Source: Candidatus Hydrothermarchaeum profundi
GTDB taxonomy: Archaea; Hydrothermarchaeota; Hydrothermarchaeia; Hydrothermarchaeales; Hydrothermarchaeaceae
Direction of reading: 5' to 3'
Assembly: GCA_002011125.2 (NCBI GenBank)
Contig: MTMF02000009.1
Span: 299,906 to 363,905 of the forward strand
Length of the DNA: 64,000 nt
The number at the start of each line of letters is the position of its first letter. Position 1 is the stretch's first letter. A program made the translations under genes and the position numbers. The notes under the pieces were generated by a model. It was not told the origin of the DNA, made no database searches, and worked only from the letters and a program-made list of their open reading frames with translations. Positions 9,160 to 17,279 of the stretch are shown here, piece after piece.

Positions 9160-10200
9160 ATGATCGAGATAGACGGCTCATATGGGGAAGGTGGCGGACA
9201 GATACTTAGGACATCCCTTGCTCTGAGCTCTCTAATAAGAAAGCCTATTAAGATAACAAACATAAGGGCTAATAGACCCAAACCTGGGCTGGCAAGACAG
9301 CACTTTATAGGGATAAAAGCCCTTAAAGAGATAACTAACGCAGATGTAAAGGGGCTAGATATTGGATCGACTGAGATAGAGTTCTATCCGGATAAAATTG
9401 GATCAGGCAGGCATCGGATAGAGATAGGCACAGCCGGCAGCATTACACTAGTCTTGCAGGTTCTTTTTATACCCTGTGCTTTTGCTTCAGGAAAAGTCGT
9501 GTTAGAAATATCTGGCGGTACTGACGTAAAGTGGTCCCCACCTATCGATTATGTTAGTAAGGTGTTTTTACCTATAGCCGAGAGAATGGGGCTTCGAGCT
9601 AAGTTGGAACTGATATCGCGGGGGTATTATCCTAAGGGAAATGGCAAGGTTAGAGTAGAAATCCATCCTGTTCATAGTTTTAAAGCGCTGAAAATCACTG
9701 AGCGAGGAGGGCTTAACTGTGTAAAAGGTGTGGCCCACTCTCTTAATCTTCCATGCCACATAGTTGAGAGGATGAGCAGGGCTGCTAAGGAAGTTCTCGA
9801 GGGATATAATTGCGATATATCTATTCAGTGTAAGAAGAACTTTTCAAGTGGGTGTGGGATAACTTTGTGGGCCGAGTATGAAAAAACCTCGCTTGGCTCT
9901 GGCTCTCTTGGCGAATTGGGAAAACCTGCGGAGGAGGTGGGTAGAGAAGCTGGTCTTGAGTTATTAAACGAGATCAGGGGTAAGAGCACGGTAGACCTTC
10001 ATATGGGAGATCAAATACTACCCTACATGGCGCTTGCCAAGGGTACCTCTGAGATAGTTGTCAGAGAAGTGACATCGCATTTGAGGACCAACTTGTACAT
10101 TATTGAAAAAATCTTAGGAAATAAATTTAAGATAAGTGAGGTAGATGGAGAGTATCTTATAAGGACTAAGGGCCTTGGTTTTGAGAATGAGAGTCTTTAA
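9160..10200 (+). CDS. rtcA: RNA 3'-terminal phosphate cyclase
   Basis: The 346-residue protein is full length for RtcA, which uses ATP to turn an RNA 3'-phosphate into a 2',3'-cyclic phosphate. Family marks include DGSYGEGGGQILRT at the N-terminus, ANRPKPGLARQHF, the GTAGSITLVLQ stretch and the catalytic histidine region VDLHMGDQILPYMALA near residue 284. Its 3' end overlaps the convergent GTPase gene by 35 nt. It follows cdhB by 64 bp but is unrelated to it in function. Confidence 0.95.
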   Translation: MIEIDGSYGEGGGQILRTSLALSSLIRKPIKITNIRANRPKPGLARQHFIGIKALKEITNADVKGLDIGSTEIEFYPDKIGSGRHRIEIGTAGSITLVLQVLFIPCAFASGKVVLEISGGTDVKWSPPIDYVSKVFLPIAERMGLRAKLELISRGYYPKGNGKVRVEIHPVHSFKALKITERGGLNCVKGVAHSLNLPCHIVERMSRAAKEVLEGYNCDISIQCKKNFSSGCGITLWAEYEKTSLGSGSLGELGKPAEEVGREAGLELLNEIRGKSTVDLHMGDQILPYMALAKGTSEIVVREVTSHLRTNLYIIEKILGNKFKISEVDGEYLIRTKGLGFENESL

Positions 10201-11161
10201 TTATTTCCTTTATTATTTCGGTTACTCCCTCTCCTGTTAAGGCAGAGCATGCCTTCGCTCCCTTTAGCTTCTTCTGTAGGTTATTTATCTCCTCGCTTGT
10301 CAGAAGATCTGCCTTGTTTAAAATCGGGATAACATGTGGGAATTCCTTTTTAATGCTGTGGTATATGTTCAACTGGGTCTTCAACTCGAAACCACAGCTT
10401 TCTGAGGGATCTAGTACAAATAACACCTCATCTGCGAGATGCTTTAAAGCGAGGATCGCCTGCCTTTCAATAGGATTTCTATCTTCTAGAGGCCTATCCA
10501 ATAAGCCAGGGGTATCTACGACTTGATATCTCTGATGATTCGAGTGAAAATATCCGAGAAGGATTTTTTTCGTTGTGAATGGGTAACTTTCAACCTTCGG
10601 TGTAGCCGTTGTTAGAGCTCTCAGAAGAGTTGACTTCCCCACATTTGGAGCGCCTGCAATAACTATAGTAAAGGTTTCCTCGACAACAGGGAATTCATTA
10701 ACGGTTTCTTTCACCTTTGCTAGAAATTCTAAGTCTTCAGATAGCTTTTTTATCAAAGATGCAAGCCTGCCGTAGAACTCGCTGCGGGATCTATAAATAA
10801 CTTCCAGCTCCTTTGCTTTGCCCAGCTTAGAGTTATAGGCTTTTTCCAGATTTTTCACTTTCTTTATTGTTTCATTGATATTTTTTACTGTGCTCTTGAT
10901 CTTGTCGATTCCTATAAGGGCTTCTATTAGCTCGTGATAAAAGGGCGGGAGATCATCCCAATTAGTTTTTAGGAGTTCACCAAGTTTTCGTTGAACTGTT
11001 TTAGAAGCCGTCATAATTTTGGTTCTTTCAGACCTTCTGATTCTGGTTCTCTTGGGCCCGCCTTTATATAATGCCCTTTTGCCTTCCTTAGCCGCTCTTC
11101 TGAACGCTAGAGCCACTAGCTCATCAGCGGTTAAAATGTGCGGTAGCTTAGGAATCTTCAT
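10166..11161 (-). CDS. Nog1-like GTPase
   Basis: The 331-residue protein has the Nog1/OBG-family layout: an N-terminal helical region (residues 1-150, starting MKIPKLPHILTADELVALAF) followed by a GTPase domain with GAPNVGKST (Walker A), DTPGLLDRP (G3), NKADLL (G4) and SALTGEG (G5). Nog1 proteins act in large-subunit ribosome assembly. ATG at 11161 is preceded by AAGGAGGA at about 11175. It converges on and overlaps the end of rtcA. Confidence 0.92.
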   Translation of the reverse strand: MKIPKLPHILTADELVALAFRRAAKEGKRALYKGGPKRTRIRRSERTKIMTASKTVQRKLGELLKTNWDDLPPFYHELIEALIGIDKIKSTVKNINETIKKVKNLEKAYNSKLGKAKELEVIYRSRSEFYGRLASLIKKLSEDLEFLAKVKETVNEFPVVEETFTIVIAGAPNVGKSTLLRALTTATPKVESYPFTTKKILLGYFHSNHQRYQVVDTPGLLDRPLEDRNPIERQAILALKHLADEVLFVLDPSESCGFELKTQLNIYHSIKKEFPHVIPILNKADLLTSEEINNLQKKLKGAKACSALTGEGVTEIIKEIIKDSHSQNQGP

Positions 11162-11244
11162 ATTTAAATAGTATCCTCCTTAGCTTGTTCTTAAACTATT
11201 CTTTTTATTTTGTCAACTGGTATTCTAGTAATCCAAAATTTTAT

Positions 11245-11272
11245 ATATGAATATTTGATTAATTGTTCATAT
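11245..11272 (+). promoter_or_regulatory. Probable operator of the CadC-like repressor
   Basis: ATATGAA (11245-11251) and TTCATAT (11266-11272) form a 7-bp inverted repeat with a 14-nt spacer. It starts inside the TATA box (11239-11247) and ends at the ATG of the repressor gene at 11271. ArsR/SmtB/CadC regulators bind A/T-rich inverted repeats of this form across the transcription start, so autoregulation is likely. Confidence 0.55.
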
Positions 11273-11624
11273 GGACAGAGATGATGTTTGTGAAATTGAA
11301 CATGTGAATGAAAAAGCTGTTCAAGAAGTAAAATCCAATATGTTTGATGACCAAACGATCTTAAAGATAGCAAATATCTCTAAAATTTTAGGTGACGCTA
11401 CCAGAGTAAAAATATTATTTGCATTATCGCAAAAAGAGTTGTGTGTTTGCGATTTAGCATCTTTGCTTGGTATGAGTCAATCCGCTATTTCTCATCAGCT
11501 GAGATTGTTAAGGAATACTAATCTAGTTAAGTTTAGAAGAGAAGGAAAAGTTGTCTATTACTCTCTTTCTGATGAACACGTAATAAAATTAATTGAAATT
11601 GGAGCTGCACATGCACAAGAATGA
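11271..11624 (+). CDS. CadC-like ArsR/SmtB-family metal-sensing repressor
   Basis: The 117-residue winged-helix protein aligns end to end with staphylococcal CadC. The alpha3N metal-site residues appear as Cys7, His11, Cys58 and Cys60 (ELCVCD). The alpha5 zinc-site residues Asp101, His103, His114 and Glu117 are all present at the same numbers as in CadC. The recognition helix is around [13 protein letters not shown]. CadC-type repressors release DNA when Cd(II), Pb(II) or Zn(II) binds. The downstream P1B ATPase is the expected target. His at position 11, where CadC has Cys, may shift metal preference. The TATA box 24-32 nt before ATG 11271 indicates a leaderless start. Confidence 0.93.
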   Translation: MDRDDVCEIEHVNEKAVQEVKSNMFDDQTILKIANISKILGDATRVKILFALSQKELCVCDLASLLGMSQSAISHQLRLLRNTNLVKFRREGKVVYYSLSDEHVIKLIEIGAAHAQE

Positions 11625-11648
11625 TCTAAAGATAAGGAGGTAGAAAAA

Positions 11649-11849
11649 ATAAATACAAAAGATTGGCTTTTAGCGGGCATTGAAACTTTGGCGTGGTATG
11701 GATTTATTTACTATTCACTTTACAGTATAAAGAACCCTGTTAATCTATTTGTTAGTGCATCAGTTTTGTTGGTTTTGGCATACATTGGAACTATTTCCTG
11801 CCCTTGGTTCAGAAGAACTGAAGCTTTCAAAAAAATGCTTAGAGAGTAG
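11649..11849 (+). CDS. Small two-pass membrane protein, apparent AUA start
   Basis: An open frame follows the repressor stop in the same register and encodes 66 residues: a short charged N-terminus (NTKDWL), two hydrophobic segments (about residues 8-25 and 32-50) and a basic tail (RRTEAFKKMLRE). A perfect AAGGAGG site at 11634-11640 is followed 8 nt later by ATA, with no ATG, GTG or TTG near it. The next possible start is TTG at 11688, well inside the first membrane segment. The best reading is AUA initiation, or a mutated ATG. The gene lies between the metal sensor and the exporter and probably belongs to the same operon. I do not recognise the family. Confidence 0.55.
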   Translation: MNTKDWLLAGIETLAWYGFIYYSLYSIKNPVNLFVSASVLLVLAYIGTISCPWFRRTEAFKKMLRE

Positions 11850-11877
11850 ATAACAAATCCTCTAGAGAGAATTAATA

Positions 11878-13815
11878 ATGAAAGAAACACATAACCATAA
11901 AACTGAGAAGAGTTGCTCTACTTGTCCAACTGATATTTTTGATGAAAAAGAACCTTTATGGAAACAGAAGGGTATTTTGATTATTATAATCGCTGGGATA
12001 CTCTTCGGTATCGGGCTATATTTAGAGTTTTTAGCACATCAATATTTATTTGCCCAGATTTTATTTCTTGCGGTTGTGCTGATCTCCGGGCATAGCCTCA
12101 TAAAAGAAGGGCTCTTTTCTGTATGGAAAAGAAGATTGGATATAAATTTTCTAATAAGCATCGCAGCTGCAGGAGCTTTTTTAATTGGTCACGGTGAAGA
12201 AGGCGCGGCGGTCATATTTCTGTTTTATATCGCAGAATTTTTAGAAGATTATGCTACCGAACGTGCAAGAAAATCCGTCGCTTCACTTTTGAAACTTGCA
12301 CCTGAAATGGCAACGATAAGGAAAAATGCAACAGAAGTAAGAGTTCATGTGCATGAGGTCAAAGTCGGAGATATCCTTGTAGTCAAACCTGGTGATAAAA
12401 TACCTTTAGATGGAATTGTAATTAAAGGGTCCTCATCAGTAAACCAGGCTCCGATCACTGGTGAAAGCATGCCTGTCCCTAAAGTAAAAGGGGACTATGT
12501 CTTTGCTGGAACTATTAATGGAGAGGGCTATCTTGAAATAAAGGTAACAAAAAAATCAGATGAAACCATACTATCAAAGATAGTCAAGATTGTGGAGGAA
12601 GCACAAAAAGAAAAATCAAAAACAGAAGCATTTATTGACAGGTTTGCTAAATATTACACTCCAAGTGTTGTAATTCTGGCTTTTCTTACCATGACTTTCC
12701 CACCTCTGGTTTTTGGCTTGGAGTTCAGTGAATGGTTTTATAGGGCACTAGTATTACTTGTGGTTTCCTGTCCCTGTGCATTGGCAATTTCAACTCCTGT
12801 TTCGATAGTTTCTGGACTGACTTCTGCTGCAAAAAACGGGGTTTTAATAAAAGGTGGAAGTTATCTTGAAGAAATCAAAAATGTCAAAGTGATTGTGTTT
12901 GATAAAACAGGGACATTAACAGAGGGGAAACCTGAGGTAATAGATGTCATCGCGTTAAATGAATATTCCGAGAAGGACGTGTTACAGATAGGGGCTTCTC
13001 TTGAATCAAGATCTACACATCCACTTGCCGAGGCTATTATAGAAAAAGCAAAAGAAGAGAATGTTAAATTAAAAGATGTTCGAGCATTTAAATCAATAGC
13101 TGGTAAGGGATTGAAAGGCAGAATTGAGGGAAAAAGATTTTATGTAGGAAGCAAGAGCTTCTTTAAGGAATTGGGTATTGAATTTCCTGATAAACTGCTT
13201 GGAGATATTGAAGAGGAGGGGAAGACAGCAGTCTTAATAGGCAACGAAAAACATGTTATTGGAATAATTGCATTAATGGACAAGATAAGAGAGGCTTCTT
13301 ATAGTCTTATAAAAGAGCTGAAGGCCAAGGGAATAACGACAATAATGCTTACTGGAGATAATGAAAAAGTTGCGAGAGTAATTGCGGAAAGACTTAAGAT
13401 CGATGCATATTATGCTGAACTTCTACCAGAGGATAAGGTGGAGGTAATTAATGAGCTGTTAAAAAAACATGAACATATAGTTATGATCGGTGACGGTGTG
13501 AATGATGCCCCTGCTCTGGCTAAGGCTCATGTTGGAATTGCCATGGGGGCTATTGGTTCTGATGTAGCAATAGAAACTTCAGATATTGCTCTGATGCACG
13601 ATGATTTGACAAAGGTAAACTATCTTATCAATTTAAGCAAGAAGACAATGTCTGTTGTAAAACAAAACGTTTTAGTCTCAATTTTAATTAAAGGTTCTTT
13701 TGCAATCTTGGCATTTCCAGGAATAATCACTCTGTGGCTAGCTGTTGCTGTTGGTGATATGGGGTTGAGTTTGGCTGTTATATTAAATGCTTTAAGGATT
13801 GGAAGGGAAAAGTGA
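11878..13815 (+). CDS. P1B-type heavy-metal exporting ATPase (Cd/Zn/Pb group)
   Basis: The 645-residue P-type ATPase has the soft-metal transmembrane motif CPCALAIS, the phosphorylation loop DKTGTLTEG, TGES in the actuator domain, a SThPLAEAI nucleotide-site motif near residue 380, and the hinge GDGVNDAPAL. CPC plus a partner CadC-like regulator points to Cd, Zn or Pb export across the cytoplasmic membrane. It lacks a classic N-terminal HMA domain; instead it begins with a short His/Cys-rich tail (HNHKTEKSCSTCP) that could bind metal. A weak ribosome-binding site precedes ATG 11878. Expression is probably controlled by the repressor two genes upstream. Confidence 0.93.
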   Translation: MKETHNHKTEKSCSTCPTDIFDEKEPLWKQKGILIIIIAGILFGIGLYLEFLAHQYLFAQILFLAVVLISGHSLIKEGLFSVWKRRLDINFLISIAAAGAFLIGHGEEGAAVIFLFYIAEFLEDYATERARKSVASLLKLAPEMATIRKNATEVRVHVHEVKVGDILVVKPGDKIPLDGIVIKGSSSVNQAPITGESMPVPKVKGDYVFAGTINGEGYLEIKVTKKSDETILSKIVKIVEEAQKEKSKTEAFIDRFAKYYTPSVVILAFLTMTFPPLVFGLEFSEWFYRALVLLVVSCPCALAISTPVSIVSGLTSAAKNGVLIKGGSYLEEIKNVKVIVFDKTGTLTEGKPEVIDVIALNEYSEKDVLQIGASLESRSTHPLAEAIIEKAKEENVKLKDVRAFKSIAGKGLKGRIEGKRFYVGSKSFFKELGIEFPDKLLGDIEEEGKTAVLIGNEKHVIGIIALMDKIREASYSLIKELKAKGITTIMLTGDNEKVARVIAERLKIDAYYAELLPEDKVEVINELLKKHEHIVMIGDGVNDAPALAKAHVGIAMGAIGSDVAIETSDIALMHDDLTKVNYLINLSKKTMSVVKQNVLVSILIKGSFAILAFPGIITLWLAVAVGDMGLSLAVILNALRIGREK

Positions 13816-14122
13816 AAGTAATTTCTCCAAAAAGTCAATGAACCTTTTTTGGAAAGTTTAGGTAGAGGTTGTCCCTTAGTCACCTTGTCTTCTATGGGCT
13901 GCTTTATGGCATCTGTTATTCCTACCCAGTCTCGTCTCCTTTTAATGATATTCTATTTATTTCGGCTTTTCACTTCTTGATTCTTAACCTGCTACTCTAT
14001 AAACCTTAATTCAACAATTTTTTCTTTATACTTAACAGTAAATTAAAAAAGACTATTTACTATTTCAGAATATAATATTTCATGGATAATCATTATATAT
14101 TTTGAAATGCTTATCGTTTTAT
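13816..14122. other. Intergenic stretch of about 300 bp
   Basis: No confident gene. On the minus strand, 13850-13935 reads as a short coding-like stretch (WVGITDAIKQPIEDKV) that I cannot assign and that has no start or context. The last 30 bp hold the promoter of the next gene (TATA at 14093-14099). Confidence 0.3.
14093..14099 (+). promoter_or_regulatory. TATA box of the HTH-CBS regulator gene
   Basis: TTATATA lies 24-30 nt upstream of ATG 14123. This decides that start over the in-frame TTG at 14102, which would be too close to the TATA box to be transcribed. Confidence 0.6.
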
Positions 14123-15028
14123 ATGAAACTCACACCGGTGCAAAGAGAAGTACTTTTAGCCTTATTTGATTTATATCACAGGTCTAGAGGAGAAGCTATT
14201 AAGGGGGAGGATATAGCTCGTTTGATAAACAGAAACCCCGGGACGATTAGGAACCAAATGCAGGCCCTAAGATCACTGGGCTTGGTAGAAGGCGTTCCGG
14301 GGCCTAAAGGAGGCTATAGGCCTACCCGTGAAGGGTATACTTCTCTGAATATGACTAAGTTTGAAAAAGAGGCGCCTGTACCGATCTGGATAAACGATAC
14401 AGCATTGGAGTCACTTAGCGTGACCGAGGTAGACCTTATTAGCATTCCAGACCCTAATAGCTGTAAAGCCTACGTCCGCTGTGTTGGAGACCTGAAAAAT
14501 CTTCAGGTTGGACAGAAGGTTAGGATTGGTCCAATGCCAATTACAAAGCTCATTATGGAGGGGACTGTGATAGGCAGAGACGATATAGACAATGTACTCC
14601 TTATTGAGATAATGGAGATGATCTCGATACCTAAAGAGAAAATTATTGACATTGCTACTAAAAATGTCACATCAATATCCCCGAAGCAGTCTGTTAGAGA
14701 TGCTGCTAAGATATTATTGAAGGAGAAGATCAGAGGGGTACCTGTGTTATACAACGGCACTCCAGTAGGGATAATCTCAACAACTGATGTAGCTAGGGCT
14801 CTCGCGATGGGTATGGAGGATAGTAGTGTCAGAGAGCTGATGACCTCTAATGTTCTGACAATCCATCAGGACGCCTATCTATGGCAAGCGATAGAGAAGA
14901 TGGAGAACTATAATATAAGCAGACTTATCGTAGTAGACTCAGATGGGAAGGTTAAAGGTATTGTGACGAGGACGGACATATTGTGCAGGATCGGTAAGCT
15001 GTGCCAGGCTATTTCCTCCTTCTCCTGA
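14123..15028 (+). CDS. Winged-helix regulator with paired CBS domains
   Basis: The 301-residue protein starts with a winged helix-turn-helix (residues 1-70; PVQREVLLALFDLY and GTIRNQMQALRSLGLVEG). A central domain near residues 85-160 is followed by two CBS motifs (TSISPKQSVRDAAKILLKEK and LTIHQDAYLWQAIEKM). Such archaeal HTH-CBS proteins are transcription regulators in which CBS pairs sense adenosyl ligands. The ligand and targets are unknown. The coding end overlaps hisE on the other strand by 20 nt. ATG 14123 is chosen from the TATA spacing. Confidence 0.85.
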   Translation: MKLTPVQREVLLALFDLYHRSRGEAIKGEDIARLINRNPGTIRNQMQALRSLGLVEGVPGPKGGYRPTREGYTSLNMTKFEKEAPVPIWINDTALESLSVTEVDLISIPDPNSCKAYVRCVGDLKNLQVGQKVRIGPMPITKLIMEGTVIGRDDIDNVLLIEIMEMISIPKEKIIDIATKNVTSISPKQSVRDAAKILLKEKIRGVPVLYNGTPVGIISTTDVARALAMGMEDSSVRELMTSNVLTIHQDAYLWQAIEKMENYNISRLIVVDSDGKVKGIVTRTDILCRIGKLCQAISSFS

Positions 15029-15287
15029 GCTCTTCATATACTTCCTCCAGCTCTATGTCTTTATAACCCAGTAGCACCAAGAGGTGAAATAGTAGGTCTG
15101 CTGTTTCAGAAACTATCTCGCTACGTGAATCTTTCTTAGAGGCTAGGATTACTTCAACTGCCTCCTCGCCGATTTTTTCTAGGATTTTATCTTCGCCTTT
15201 AGACATTAAGCTTGCGACGTAAGATACTGGGGGAGGATTCTTTTTTCTTTCCTTTATAACCCTAAAAACTTCGTCTAGAATATTCAT
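15009..15287 (-). CDS. hisE: Phosphoribosyl-ATP pyrophosphatase
   Basis: The 92-residue all-helical protein carries the HisE/MazG-type metal-binding pattern (KIGEEAVEVILA, then SETADLLFHLLVLL). HisE hydrolyses phosphoribosyl-ATP to phosphoribosyl-AMP in histidine synthesis. It is a stand-alone HisE, with no HisI fusion. No other his gene is in the window. Length and motifs are complete. Confidence 0.94.
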   Translation of the reverse strand: MNILDEVFRVIKERKKNPPPVSYVASLMSKGEDKILEKIGEEAVEVILASKKDSRSEIVSETADLLFHLLVLLGYKDIELEEVYEELRRRRK

Positions 15288-15353
15288 CCATCTGGCTATT
15301 TAAATCCGGTTTTTATATATTTTTTCTTACTTAACCTAGCTTTTTAGTTCATA

Positions 15354-15594
15354 ATGCAGATTAAGATCAAATGGAGTAAGAAGGCTGAGCAGCATATCGC
15401 AGGCATGGGCTAACTAAGTCGCAAGTCAACCAAGCTCTCAAAGGTAGAAAATTCCTTAAAAGGACAAGGCATGATAGGTTTAGAATTCTCTGTGAATGTC
15501 ATGGTAGAATCATAGCTGTGGTAAGCTCATTACAGCTAGGGATGCCGATGATAAGGAGAAAAGACTAATAGAAAAAGAGCTAAGAAGCAGGTCT
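15354..15594 (+). pseudogene. Decayed RelE/DUF4258-like toxin gene
   Basis: An ATG at 15354 opens a frame (MQIKIKWSKKAEQHIAG) that stops after 19 codons at 15411. The same protein resumes in another frame from about 15415 (TKSQVNQALKGRKFLKRTR, then RFRILCECHGRIIAVV) and in a third from about 15537 (TARDADDKEKRL). At least two indels have broken it. The pattern KIKWSKKAEQH...VNQAL...RIIAVV...TARDAD resembles small archaeal toxins of the DUF4258 type. It precedes a small intact antitoxin-like ORF. Confidence 0.6.
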
Positions 15595-15747
15595 ATGACT
15601 GAAAAAATAAAGAAGTTTAGGCCAAAAAAACCTGAGGATCTAATGAAGCTGAAGATAGATGAAGTAGTAGAGCTTGAGGGAGTGGAATTCGAATTCTATG
15701 AGGATAGGCCTAAGAAGAAGCTCCGGATTGGCATGTTCGAGGTCTAA
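15595..15747 (+). CDS. Small antitoxin-like protein next to a toxin remnant
   Basis: This is a 50-residue, highly charged ORF (starts MTEKIKKFRPKKPEDL, ends RIGMFEV). It follows the broken toxin gene in the frame used by the toxin's last part, as expected for a toxin-antitoxin pair with the toxin first. I do not recognise the family. The acidic core (ELEGVEFEFYED) fits a small antitoxin. Whether it is still expressed is unknown. Confidence 0.45.
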   Translation: MTEKIKKFRPKKPEDLMKLKIDEVVELEGVEFEFYEDRPKKKLRIGMFEV

Positions 15748-15903
15748 GGATTTTTATGTACAATCATGATAAAGCTATGGTAGATTTTTCTGTCTTATAT
15801 TAATACCGCCATTTGATCATGAAAATAATCCGTATTTAAGCTTTTTTTATACAACCACTAAGAATACGTACTTAAAGATAGGGAGACAAGAAATACCTCA
15901 AAA

Positions 15904-16692
15904 TTAAGCCTTAGTTGAATCGATGACCTCTACTATTCCCCTGTCTGCTTCCTTGGAGATTTTTATATCCTTGATTGATCTTAATCCCATGCTTTTAGCC
16001 GTTCTTTCTAGGCCGAGTTCAATGTTTTTGCTAAGAGCTATAACGAAGGCATCTATTTCATCCATCCCAAGCTCCATTGCAGCTAGTACCCTGTGATGGC
16101 CGTCTACTAGTATATTCCTATCGCCTGTTCTCACGACAACTATCGGCTCTGCTAGGCCTCTTTTCATCTCGTATTCTCTTCCTCTGAATTCCTCAGGCTG
16201 AACCTTATTTTGGGTAGGTATAAGCTCTGAGATCTTTACTTTTGTAAGCCTGACAACTGTTCTTACGGAGTAGAGGCTTTCTAGGGTTTCGCGTACTTTT
16301 CTAACTTTATCTGGTGTAACCCTCTCTATATGGGACCGTATAACATCCATGTTGGTGAAAATCCCAACAAGTTTTCTCTCTTCGTTTATTACCGGCAGCT
16401 TGGATAGGCCTTCTCTAAACATTACTCTCGCTGCGTCGGTTACATGGGTGTTGGGGTAGGTAACTATGACTTTCTTAGTCATTACATCCCTAACCTTCTT
16501 CCCCTTCCTTCGCAGAATTAAGTCCCTGCTGGTCACTATTCCTACGATGTTTCCGTTCTTAACCACCGGAAATCCATCGTGACGGCTCTTTCTCATAAGC
16601 CTTGCAACTTCTTCGAGGGTCTGGTCGGGTGCAACTGTTACAACATATTTTGACATGTAATCGCTGACTTTGCTGTCCGCTTCTTCTTCCAT
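15904..16692 (-). CDS. CBS-domain protein with ParB/SerK-like C-terminal domain
   Basis: The 262-residue protein has two CBS motifs in its first half (YVVTVAPDQTLEEVARLM and VIVTYPNTHVTDAARVMF). The second half is a ParB/sulfiredoxin-like fold with VRLTKVKISELIPTQ and the sharp motif LVDGHHRVLAAMELG. DGHHR is the active-site motif of the ParB/Srx family and of archaeal ADP-dependent serine kinase (SerK), so an ATP/ADP-using enzyme gated by CBS ligands is possible. A DNA-partition role is less likely without a nearby parA. I chose ATG 16692 over TTG 16707 because a TATA-like CCTATAAG at about 16720-16727 is then 28-35 nt upstream. Confidence 0.8.
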   Translation of the reverse strand: MEEEADSKVSDYMSKYVVTVAPDQTLEEVARLMRKSRHDGFPVVKNGNIVGIVTSRDLILRRKGKKVRDVMTKKVIVTYPNTHVTDAARVMFREGLSKLPVINEERKLVGIFTNMDVIRSHIERVTPDKVRKVRETLESLYSVRTVVRLTKVKISELIPTQNKVQPEEFRGREYEMKRGLAEPIVVVRTGDRNILVDGHHRVLAAMELGMDEIDAFVIALSKNIELGLERTAKSMGLRSIKDIKISKEADRGIVEVIDSTKA

Positions 16693-16771
16693 ATAGCTCA
16701 ACCCCAAGTAGGACTTTAATCTTATAGGTAATCCGTAACATTAAATAAACTTTCTTACACTATTCAACGCC

Positions 16772-17011
16772 ATGGCTAAAAAAGTACTTGATGAGCTAAA
16801 ATGGCATCCCGAGAAGTCCCTGAGAGAAAGTGAGATAGTGTACATTCATCGCGGAGCCCCGGGAGACGTGTTGACTGTGAAAGGAGATGAGATAATAAGG
16901 CTCGAGAAATCTTTTTTCGTCATCCTTAGGTCTGGGAGAGAAACATGTATACCTTACCATAGGATTAAGGAGATAAGAGTTAAAGGGGAGAAGATTTGGG
17001 AAAAAAAATAA
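16772..17011 (+). CDS. DUF504 / MJ1316-type RNA-end domain protein
   Basis: The 79-residue protein matches the DUF504 (MJ1316 RNA cyclic-group end recognition) family, with IVYIHRGAPGDVLTVKGDEI and IPYHRIKEIRV as the diagnostic stretches. The family is proposed to recognise RNA ends in repair or processing. It is a stand-alone copy. A TATA-like TAAATAAAC about 22-31 nt upstream of ATG 16772 supports a leaderless start. It overlaps the next gene by 16 nt. Confidence 0.88.
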   Translation: MAKKVLDELKWHPEKSLRESEIVYIHRGAPGDVLTVKGDEIIRLEKSFFVILRSGRETCIPYHRIKEIRVKGEKIWEKK

Positions 17012-17196
17012 AAGAGAGTAGGATAATTTCTATGCTCATGGAGATAGGCAGGATTGATCTGTGGACGGGCTTAGGATGGGCCTTGGGATTGGGTGTGATT
17101 TTCGCCGGCTATAAGATGTTGGGAGAATCAGTTTTAACAGGGATAATATTTATTCTCGCTGGACTGTTTATATTACTCTACCACTATAAAGACTGA
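16996..17196 (+). CDS. Small two-pass membrane protein, unknown
   Basis: The 66-residue protein has two hydrophobic segments (about residues 22-39 and 45-61) and a basic N-terminus. TTG at 16996 lies inside the DUF504 gene with GGGGAG at 16985-16990 before it; ATG at 17032 is an alternative. Overlap with DUF504 suggests translational coupling. The family is not recognised. Confidence 0.6.
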   Translation: MGKKIKESRIISMLMEIGRIDLWTGLGWALGLGVIFAGYKMLGESVLTGIIFILAGLFILLYHYKD

Positions 17197-17207
17197 TTTC
17201 GCCTCAA

Positions 17208-17225
17208 ATTTTTTATTTAAAAAAT
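17208..17225 (+). terminator. Possible A/T-rich hairpin terminator
   Basis: ATTTTTT (17208-17214) and AAAAAAT (17219-17225) form a 7-bp stem with a 4-nt loop, 12 nt past the stop of the small membrane protein, followed by another T run. Archaeal termination is often driven by T tracts. Confidence 0.3.
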
Positions 17226-17279
17226 AGAGTTTTTAATTAAAGTAAAGTATATATAATTCGCATGGCCTTTTTTTTAATT

